Positions 1-5,111 of a stretch of 7,218 bases of DNA are shown here, one piece after another. A program made the position numbers and the translations under genes. Below the pieces are notes generated by a model, which saw only the letters and a list, made by a program, of their open reading frames with translations, was not told where the DNA came from and made no database searches. The stretch lies in assembly GCA_037134755.1 (NCBI GenBank), contig JBAXLO010000220.1, positions 1 to 7,218 on the forward strand. The letters are read 5' to 3'. How positions within the stretch are numbered: position 1 is the first letter of the stretch; every line of letters starts with the position of its first letter. The stretch is from JBAXLO01 sp037134755 (GTDB lineage Bacteria > Bacteroidota > Bacteroidia > Bacteroidales > JACABE01).

Positions 1-2
1 TG

Positions 3-74
3 TTCTCTTATTATGTAGTTTATTCAGATTATATAGGAGAATATTGTGACCCTGTATTCTTAACAGTTCTATAA
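3..74 (+). CDS. Possible C-terminal end of a truncated plus-strand gene
   Basis: The third plus-strand frame is open from the window edge to a TAA at 72-74 and encodes 23 residues that read plausibly as a protein end (YYVVYSDYIGEYCDP, then VFLTVL). The other two plus frames stop at 16-18 and 47-49. A dispersed repeat begins directly after the stop, and a stem-loop that could terminate both strands follows at 134-180, which fits a gene converging on the DUF4838 gene. There is too little sequence to name a family. A minus-strand frame is also open here but has no ATG. This is a weak call resting on frame openness and context. Confidence 0.3.
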   Translation, partial: FSYYVVYSDYIGEYCDPVFLTVL

Positions 75-75
75 G

Positions 76-138
76 GAAGAAGTACTTAGAGTTGGAAGAA
101 AGGCTATTAGCTGTTTAGACTATTAGACTTTTAGAAAA
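76..138. repeat. Left copy of a composite dispersed repeat, with a TTAGNNNN octamer array
   Basis: This stretch shares two modules, in the same order and orientation, with 7093-7176 at the other end of the window. GTACTTAGAGTTGGAAG (82-98) matches 7108-7124 at 15 of 17 bases, and the 20-mer at 100-119 (AAGGCTATTAGCTGTTTAGA) matches 7150-7169 at 17 of 20. Its second half is a tandem array with an 8-bp period, with TTAG at 107, 115, 123 and 131. Each TTAG reads as TAA on the minus strand and TAG on the plus strand, and the 8-bp step puts stops in all six frames. Function is unknown; it looks like a Bacteroidetes intergenic repeat. Confidence 0.65.
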
Positions 139-180
139 ACAAGAGCGACTGTTTTGATAAGGCAGCCGCTCTTTGTTTTC
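134..180. terminator. Bidirectional stem-loop terminator after the DUF4838 gene
   Basis: Bases 136-150 pair with 164-179. The core GAGCG/CGCTC is continued by A-T pairs on the outside and two further pairs inside; there is one mismatch (148/166), one bulged base (174) and a 13-base loop. Read on the minus strand, the hairpin ends in a T-rich run (TTGTTTTT) about 30 bases beyond the DUF4838 stop codon, the layout of an intrinsic terminator. The other strand also ends in T-rich sequence (TTTGTTTTC), so it could serve a convergent plus-strand gene. Confidence 0.8.
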
Positions 181-189
181 GGACTTTTT

Positions 190-203
190 CGTAATTCGTA
201 ATT
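190..203. repeat. Two-unit heptamer repeat (CGTAATT) beside the DUF4838 stop codon
   Basis: CGTAATT occurs twice head to tail at 190-196 and 197-203, five bases downstream of the DUF4838 stop in the direction of transcription. Two units alone would mean little, but the AATTNNN form and 7-bp period match the longer arrays at 5085-5111 and 7061-7088. Confidence 0.5.
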
Positions 204-208
204 GATTC

Positions 209-2476
209 TTACTTCACCGTAATCTCATCAACAAATATCCAAGCCTTGCTTCCTTTGTATGGATGCCACATTGGCAGCTTTTTATCTCCCGTAAGGATAA
301 ATTTAATATACCTTGTTGATGTATTCTTAGGTTTAAATGTAAAAGCCTTAATATCTGTAGTGTATTTCAGGTTTGGGTCGGGTTTTAGCTCATCAGCAAA
401 CTTATAATTAACACCATCATTAGACAGCATACACACAATTGACTTGGGATGAAGTATCCAGACCTTAGGCAGATGCAGCGTGCTTATCGTAATTTCATTA
501 ACCTTTGTAACACTATCCAAATCAACTATTATGCTTGCATCCTTATCTTCCCAGCCCAGCCAGTTTATTTTGTAATCTTCGTTGCCTCTTACCCCATTTG
601 TAAGTAGTTGGGGCCCCAGACCATAATACTTAGGGTCGGGTTCAGGATCACAGATCACTTTTTTCTTAAAAGCTAAGTTGCCTTCAACTTGCACATCAAT
701 AGTTCGGAGCGTGCTCTTGTAATAAAACTCAGGAGCAAGCCCACTTTCATTTAAGTTTTGAATAGAATCATTTTTGCAGAGTGCCAAAAAGTCTTCCAGC
801 ATCTTATCCATCTCTTTCTTCCTCACATATTTGCCATTCTCTTCCTTATACCAACCTCTTGGGCCAAACAAATCAGATTTAGCTATCTCAATAGCCGAAA
901 ACATGATAGGCAAACGTGCAGCTTTAACCCTACCAAGCACATCAGGATTAAGCGCAACTGATTTCTCTGCTCTATTAAAGATGTCAACATACTTTCTCAT
1001 ATTTCCTTCTGATAAAACATTGCGAGCTAACCAAACAGGATTGCCATAGATATCCAAAACAATACCGGCATTTTGGCATTCGCTGTGAAGCATGTCGAAA
1101 TACTCGTGGATAAAAGGTGCTGCATCACGATAATAGCCATTCATAAAATCGTTAATTATAAAATTATAATTAGCATTAGGATTCCATAGCAGCTTACTAA
1201 GCAAATAACACTTCAACTCGCTGAAATTCTCGCTATGCTTTCCGTTGCATTGCTGAAAATGTGCCATCACATGGTTCTTAGTAAAGAATTGAATGTTTGG
1301 TTGAAGCGTATTATATAAAGGAAAGGGACCAAATGAATTGGCAAACTGGGTTTCATAATCCCACAACATAATTTTATTGGTGATTTTGCCCCAATCAATA
1401 ATCTCTTTGCAGAAAGAAGCACTAGAAGTGTCGGTTTCAATAGGTTTGCTGCGGTTAAGTTCGATAGTGCAAAGCGTAATCATAACATTATTTAGAGGTT
1501 TTACTTTTAAAGGTGGCTTGCGGGTGTATTGATATGCCAGTGTGGTGATTACCTTATCGGGAAATGCTTTTGCAATCTCATTCACAAACCTGACCATTGC
1601 GCCTGAAGGTGAACCCTCTTCCGCATCAATAGCCTTGCACTTGTCGCATTCGCATTGATAGTAGTTATCAGCCTGACTAACCGACCAATATTTGATGCTC
1701 GGATGGTTTGTAATCTGTTCTTTAAGGTTATCAATAGTAATCTTAAGCACTTCAGGATTAGACAAACAGAACTGACCCCAAGGAACCCGCTCACCATTAA
1801 CTAAAGAGAAATATTCAGGATGAGTTTTGAAATATTTATCTGAAGGGATGATGCGAGGCAGCGTATGCACATAATAACCATGATAATTGCCGTCGTTCCA
1901 AACGTCTTCTACCTGCGTTATCTTACGGAAATACTGGTACATCGTGTCTTTTGTAAACTCACAATGCACTATCCTGATATCCGATGGTGGAATCTGAGTG
2001 TCGTCAATAAAAGGAAGGCTGATAGTCTCCTTATGAGGGATATACTCAACCGATGGCGAATACATGCGACATAGAAGATGATCCTCCAAAAACCCGGTAA
2101 CCCCATGGATAACCCCTCTACCTGAGCCCCCAAGTATCAATAACTTGGTGTCACTTGTAAAAAGATAGTAACCATCTTCGTCAAGAGTTTTCTTTTTATG
2201 TTTTATGATATCATCCTTAGTTCTATTGGTTAACCCGATTAGGATTTCGTACTGTTTAGAGCCTTTATTATCACCAACAATAGGTAATTCGCAACCTGAA
2301 ATCTTCTTGATGTATTTCTGAAGAATTGTAGCTGCAGTTTGCTCATATGAGCTTGCCTTTTTAGGGATAATTATCCTGTATTCACTTTTGCCCCTGTTGA
2401 CTAAAGTGATGTTTTGAGCTTTAATAACATTAATGCTGAGGATAAAAAGAATTAAAATAAAAAGTTTCTTTATCAT
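209..2476 (-). CDS. Secreted DUF4838 family protein, glycoside-hydrolase-like, with discoidin-like C-terminus
   Basis: A 755-residue exported protein. Residues 1-20 form a typical Sec signal peptide (MIKK, a hydrophobic core, cleavage probably after IKA before Q21); there is no lipobox cysteine. Residues about 22-150 resemble the N-terminal domain found before alpha-glucuronidase and hexosaminidase barrels. Residues about 160-430 are the DUF4838 core, recognised by HPEYFSLVNGER (219-230), CLSNPEVL (237-244), YWSVSQADN (263-271), a cysteine cluster CECDKC (275-280) and LAYQYTRKPP (313-322). Residues about 600-755 look like an F5/8 type C (discoidin) carbohydrate-binding domain (INWLGWED, LSNDGVNY, TRYIKF). 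The family is common in gut and environmental Bacteroidota and probably acts on glycans, but to my knowledge no reaction is established, so I name none. No SusC/SusD, sulfatase or regulator lies beside it. It has its own -7 box upstream and a strong terminator downstream, so it is probably monocistronic. The ATG at 2476 starts the signal peptide cleanly. Confidence 0.88.
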   Translation of the reverse strand: MIKKLFILILFILSINVIKAQNITLVNRGKSEYRIIIPKKASSYEQTAATILQKYIKKISGCELPIVGDNKGSKQYEILIGLTNRTKDDIIKHKKKTLDEDGYYLFTSDTKLLILGGSGRGVIHGVTGFLEDHLLCRMYSPSVEYIPHKETISLPFIDDTQIPPSDIRIVHCEFTKDTMYQYFRKITQVEDVWNDGNYHGYYVHTLPRIIPSDKYFKTHPEYFSLVNGERVPWGQFCLSNPEVLKITIDNLKEQITNHPSIKYWSVSQADNYYQCECDKCKAIDAEEGSPSGAMVRFVNEIAKAFPDKVITTLAYQYTRKPPLKVKPLNNVMITLCTIELNRSKPIETDTSSASFCKEIIDWGKITNKIMLWDYETQFANSFGPFPLYNTLQPNIQFFTKNHVMAHFQQCNGKHSENFSELKCYLLSKLLWNPNANYNFIINDFMNGYYRDAAPFIHEYFDMLHSECQNAGIVLDIYGNPVWLARNVLSEGNMRKYVDIFNRAEKSVALNPDVLGRVKAARLPIMFSAIEIAKSDLFGPRGWYKEENGKYVRKKEMDKMLEDFLALCKNDSIQNLNESGLAPEFYYKSTLRTIDVQVEGNLAFKKKVICDPEPDPKYYGLGPQLLTNGVRGNEDYKINWLGWEDKDASIIVDLDSVTKVNEITISTLHLPKVWILHPKSIVCMLSNDGVNYKFADELKPDPNLKYTTDIKAFTFKPKNTSTRYIKFILTGDKKLPMWHPYKGSKAWIFVDEITVK

Positions 2477-2496
2477 GATGTTGCTATTTATGTGTG

Positions 2497-2504
2497 CAAA
2501 GGTA
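2497..2504 (-). promoter_or_regulatory. Bacteroidetes -7 promoter box for the DUF4838 gene
   Basis: The minus strand reads TACCTTTG, an exact match to the Bacteroidetes -7 consensus TAnnTTTG, 20 bases before the ATG at 2476. Transcription would start near 2490 and leave a very short leader. The -33 TTG element is not clear at the expected spacing. The wider string TGCAAAGGTA on the plus strand recurs exactly before mutA. Confidence 0.6.
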
Positions 2505-2521
2505 GGATTATTTTCGTAAAG

Positions 2522-2539
2522 TACTATAAAATGATAGTA
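2522..2539. promoter_or_regulatory. Inverted repeat TACTAT-N6-ATAGTA upstream of the DUF4838 promoter, possible operator
   Basis: Perfect 6-bp arms (2522-2527 and 2534-2539) flank AAAATG, and after one mismatched pair the symmetry continues for two more A-T pairs. The near edge is 17 bases upstream of the -7 box, so it overlaps the -33 region where a repressor or activator dimer could act. The sequence is AT-rich and chance symmetry is possible. Confidence 0.3.
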
Positions 2540-2564
2540 TTTGTATATAAAATCAACTTTATAA

Positions 2565-2587
2565 TGAATAAAAACAACTGTTATTCA
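2565..2587 (-). terminator. Weak AT-rich stem-loop after recJ
   Basis: Seven-base arms TGAATAA (2565-2571) and TTATTCA (2581-2587) surround a 9-base loop, about 45 bases beyond the recJ stop codon. The stem is nearly all A-T and no uninterrupted U tract follows, so it may only slow polymerase. It is the only candidate terminator I found between recJ and the DUF4838 promoter. Confidence 0.25.
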
Positions 2588-2632
2588 ATACTTATAATCT
2601 GTTGAAATAATACGAAAGAAAGTAAGATTCTT

Positions 2633-4381
2633 TTAATCGAAACGAATATCCTTAACAGATAACTGCAAACTGATTTTACCGTTCCAATCGTTTTCTTCGA
2701 TGTGATAACAGATAGAAAAAGCCATTCCTTTAGAAATTAAAGGATAATATTCGCCCTGTTGAAAAGCGATGCCACTGTAAGGCAAACTCGATATGTCAGG
2801 ATGAAAGATAGAGAGTTTCAAATGATTGCTGCCAACGATACGTGAATAACCGGAATCCCTTACATTTTCAGTATAGAAAATAGGAGCAAGGTTATCAGGT
2901 CCAAATGGTGCAAATTGTTTTAATACTTTATAAAACTTAGGATTAATATCTGTAAGGATAAGACTGTCGTCGATCTCTATTTCAGGAACAAGCATCTTGT
3001 CTTTAATGGTTGAACTGACAACTTCCTCAAAACGATCAATGAAAAGGTTAAGATTTTCAGGCTTCATCGAAAGACCGGCAGCATATTTATGCCCGCCGAA
3101 ATGCTCAAGCAAGTCGCTGCAAGCTTCAATGGCATCATATACATCAAAGTCTTTCACAGAACGAGCAGAGCCTGTTATAAAACCATTAGATAAAGTCAAA
3201 ACGATAGTGGGACGGTAGTAAGTTTCTGTTAAACGGGAGGCAACGATGCCAATCACACCCTTATGCCACTCGGGATTATAGACCACCGTACTTTTGCTCT
3301 TGCTAAGGAAGTCATCGTTGGCAATATATTCGAGCGCTTGTTGTGTGGCAAAAGTATCAAGACTTTTGCGTTCGATATTATTATTATTAACAAGTGCACC
3401 AACTAATAATGCCTCTTCAATATCAGTTGTTACAAGCAACTCAACTGACTTTTTACCTGATTCTATACGTCCGGCAGCATTAATCCTGGGACCAACAAGA
3501 AAAACGAGGTCATTAATAGTAAGTTCACGGTTGAAGAAAAAGCCATTGTTTGCAAACTGACCATTCTCTTTGCAAACATTACTATAACGCAATATTGCTT
3601 CTATCCCCGGCCTTGGTTTGCTATTAATAATCTTAAGACCATAGAAGGCAAGTATTCTATTTTCACCTGTTATAGGGACAATATCAGAAGCAATACTTAC
3701 TGCTACAAGATCTAAATAGCTTTCCAATCTTTCGAAGGGAACCTCTCTATGTTGATAAAACGCTTGTGCAAGTTTATAACCTATTCCGCAACCGGAGAGT
3801 TCTTTGTAAGGATAACTGCAATCGTCTCTTTTAGGATCTAATACAGCCACCGCTTTTGGTAAATCATCTCCCGGGCGGTGATGATCGCCGATAATGAAAT
3901 CAATACCTTTTTCAGTAGCATATTCAACTTCATTACTAGCTTTGATACCACAATCAAGAGCAATGATGAGCTTAAAGTTATTCTCTGAAGCGTAATCAAT
4001 ACTCTTTAATGAAATTCCATAACCTTCTTTCTCCCTGTCGGGGATATAGAAATCCAAGTCATAGTAGAACTCTTTTAACACAGAATAGACCAATGCGACG
4101 GCACTTGTCCCATCAACATCATAATCACCGTAGATTAATATCTTCTCTTTGTTGGTAATTGCAGTTTCAATACGATTAATTGCCTTATCCATATCTTTCA
4201 TAAGGAAAGGATCGTGAAGGTCGGAAAGCTGAGGACGGAAGAAGGATTTTGCTTCATCAAAAGTGGTGATGCCACGTTGAGCAAGCAAATTGGCAATATG
4301 AAAATCAACACCAAGATCCTTTTGAAGGTTCTTGATAGTTTCCTTATCACCTTGTTTTTTAAACACCCACCTCTTTTCCAT
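2633..4381 (-). CDS. recJ: Single-stranded-DNA-specific exonuclease RecJ
   Basis: A 582-residue cytoplasmic 5'-3' exonuclease acting on single-stranded DNA in recombinational repair (RecFOR pathway) and mismatch repair. All DHH-family motifs appear in order: GDYDVDG (85-91), ALDCG (141-145), GDHHR (165-169), ASDIVP followed by GENR (231-242), GPRINAAGRI (297-306), HKGVIGIVASR (373-383), GSARS (404-408) and the DHHA1 motif GGHKYAAG (429-436). The metal-binding aspartates and histidines of the DHH core are therefore intact. The OB-fold-like C-terminal region includes FAPFGPDNLAPIF (490-502). Length is normal for bacterial RecJ. The start at 4381 gives MEKRWVFKK, the usual N-terminus just before the core in this phylum. 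It lies 99 bp downstream of the small membrane-protein gene. In Bacteroides recJ is, as I recall, often next to recQ, which is not seen here. Confidence 0.97.
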   Translation of the reverse strand: MEKRWVFKKQGDKETIKNLQKDLGVDFHIANLLAQRGITTFDEAKSFFRPQLSDLHDPFLMKDMDKAINRIETAITNKEKILIYGDYDVDGTSAVALVYSVLKEFYYDLDFYIPDREKEGYGISLKSIDYASENNFKLIIALDCGIKASNEVEYATEKGIDFIIGDHHRPGDDLPKAVAVLDPKRDDCSYPYKELSGCGIGYKLAQAFYQHREVPFERLESYLDLVAVSIASDIVPITGENRILAFYGLKIINSKPRPGIEAILRYSNVCKENGQFANNGFFFNRELTINDLVFLVGPRINAAGRIESGKKSVELLVTTDIEEALLVGALVNNNNIERKSLDTFATQQALEYIANDDFLSKSKSTVVYNPEWHKGVIGIVASRLTETYYRPTIVLTLSNGFITGSARSVKDFDVYDAIEACSDLLEHFGGHKYAAGLSMKPENLNLFIDRFEEVVSSTIKDKMLVPEIEIDDSLILTDINPKFYKVLKQFAPFGPDNLAPIFYTENVRDSGYSRIVGSNHLKLSIFHPDISSLPYSGIAFQQGEYYPLISKGMAFSICYHIEENDWNGKISLQLSVKDIRFD

Positions 4382-4401
4382 AGCTACTTATTAAATCTCG
4401 G

Positions 4402-4409
4402 TAAAGATA
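4402..4409 (-). promoter_or_regulatory. recJ: Candidate -7 box for recJ
   Basis: The minus strand reads TATCTTTA, one base off the Bacteroidetes consensus TAnnTTTG, 20 bases before the recJ ATG. A TTG lies on the minus strand at 4428-4426, but the 16-base gap is shorter than usual for a -33 element. If real, recJ has its own promoter as well as possible read-through from mutA. Confidence 0.3.
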
Positions 4410-4439
4410 CTAATAATACCAATTGCAACTGATAGGATA

Positions 4440-4466
4440 TTAATAATTCTTCTTAATAATTATTAA
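4440..4466. repeat. AT-only direct repeat and palindrome between recJ and the DUF7935-type gene
   Basis: TTAATAATT occurs at 4440-4448 and 4453-4461, and the second copy is part of a perfect 14-bp palindrome TTAATAATTATTAA (4453-4466). It lies 14 bases beyond the stop of the small membrane-protein gene. With only A-T pairs and no T tract it is a poor terminator, and in such AT-rich sequence it could be chance. Confidence 0.3.
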
Positions 4467-4480
4467 ACGATCTTCTTTTA

Positions 4481-5011
4481 TTAAAATGTATCCTGTATTT
4501 CGTTTTTAATCACTTCAATTGCAATATCAACGGGGAGTTTATCTATTTGTAATATTATTTCAAATACAGCCTTTGCAAGTTCTGTTGAAGGGGCATTGCT
4601 TTCAATATTTGCAGCAGCTTCGTTAATAAGCTTCACCATTTCGTCTTTGGAAGTCTTTACTAGATCCCAAGCTTGTTTAGAGATATATACCTGCTGCGAA
4701 AGGTTGTGTTCGTACTCATCGCGGATGGCCTTAACCAAGGTTGATTGCAATTGCTTAACATTCATCCCGGGTATGTTCTCTCTTAGTATTAAGCTTGACG
4801 GAGAGATGCGTTCCAACAACAGAATTACACGTTCGTAAGCTTGTAAACGAATAGGTGTAACGAACTTCTGGTTGATTGCCTGGTTGTTCATCTTCATCTC
4901 GATAAGGCGATTCCTATGTTCGCTTTCTATAAATTGCTTGATAAGAAAGTATGCTGTAGCAAATACAACCAATGAAGGTAGTATGTATTTTAAGATCTCT
5001 AAGATTTCCAT
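4481..5011 (-). CDS. DUF7935-type small inner-membrane protein
   Basis: A 176-residue protein of unknown function. One hydrophobic helix spans about residues 6-24 (ILKYILPSLVVFATAYFLI), followed by a basic stretch (KQF, EHRNR), which suggests an N-terminal membrane anchor with the remaining 150 residues, mostly helical, in the cytoplasm. Recognisable family blocks are RLQAYERVILLLERI (55-69), a short proline-glycine turn (PGM, 81-83), and RDEYEHNLSQQVYIS (97-111) followed by AWDLVK (114-119). I recall this pattern from a Bacteroidota-only family named DUF7935; the name is from memory and unverified. The gene lies 94 bp downstream of mutA on the same strand, a placement I believe recurs in the phylum, hinting at co-expression with the mutase. 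The start at 5011 is the only reasonable one, as later ATGs would delete the helix. No enzymatic motif is visible. Confidence 0.8.
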   Translation of the reverse strand: MEILEILKYILPSLVVFATAYFLIKQFIESEHRNRLIEMKMNNQAINQKFVTPIRLQAYERVILLLERISPSSLILRENIPGMNVKQLQSTLVKAIRDEYEHNLSQQVYISKQAWDLVKTSKDEMVKLINEAAANIESNAPSTELAKAVFEIILQIDKLPVDIAIEVIKNEIQDTF

Positions 5012-5025
5012 ATTGTTTTTTATTA

Positions 5026-5058
5026 CCTCACCCTAGCCCTCCCCTAGGAGGGGAGGGA
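5026..5058. repeat. GC-rich palindromic repeat between mutA and the DUF7935-type gene
   Basis: The unit begins CCTCACCCTAGCCC and contains a perfect 9-bp inverted repeat, 5037-5045 (CCCTCCCCT) with 5049-5057 (AGGGGAGGG), around a 3-base loop. It stands out as C/G-rich in AT-rich surroundings. Similar CCTCACCCTA..CCCT palindromes are dispersed in several bacterial phyla in my recollection, so this is probably a REP-like interspersed repeat. Neither strand has a U tract after the stem, so it is not a standard terminator, but as RNA it would form a very stable hairpin just before the DUF7935-type start codon. Confidence 0.7.
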
Positions 5059-5084
5059 ATAAAGGCAAAGGAGATTATATACTA

Positions 5085-5111
5085 TTAATTTTTAATTGTT
5101 AATTCTTAATT
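5085..5111. repeat. Four-unit heptamer array (TTAATTN) overlapping the mutA stop codon
   Basis: TTAATT occurs at exactly 7-bp intervals, at 5085, 5092, 5099 and 5106. The TTA at 5106-5108 is the mutA stop codon read on the minus strand, so the array supplies the end of the gene. Each TTAA gives a stop on both strands and the 7-bp step covers all six frames. The same AATTNNN design is seen at 190-203 and 7061-7088. Confidence 0.75.

Noticed and set aside
774..1049. Plus-strand open frame of 91 codons
   Set aside because: It lies wholly inside the DUF4838 coding region on the opposite strand, has no family resemblance or promoter, and is explained as a shadow frame.
1582..1797. Second minus-strand frame inside the DUF4838 gene
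   Set aside because: Fully nested in another frame of a well-supported gene, with low-complexity basic and leucine-rich translation.
2414..2476. Lipoprotein signal for the DUF4838 protein
   Set aside because: No cysteine follows the hydrophobic segment; the IKA-Q boundary fits ordinary signal peptidase cleavage.
3294..3560. Plus-strand open frame antisense to recJ
   Set aside because: Serine- and leucine-rich translation typical of a reverse reading of a coding region, with no start context.
4453..4466. 14-bp AT palindrome as a regulator site
   Set aside because: Composed only of A and T in an AT-rich gap and overlapping a direct repeat; chance symmetry is likely, so it is listed only as a weak repeat.
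5037..5057. GC-rich stem as an intrinsic terminator for mutA
   Set aside because: No U tract follows on either strand; it fits a dispersed palindromic repeat better.
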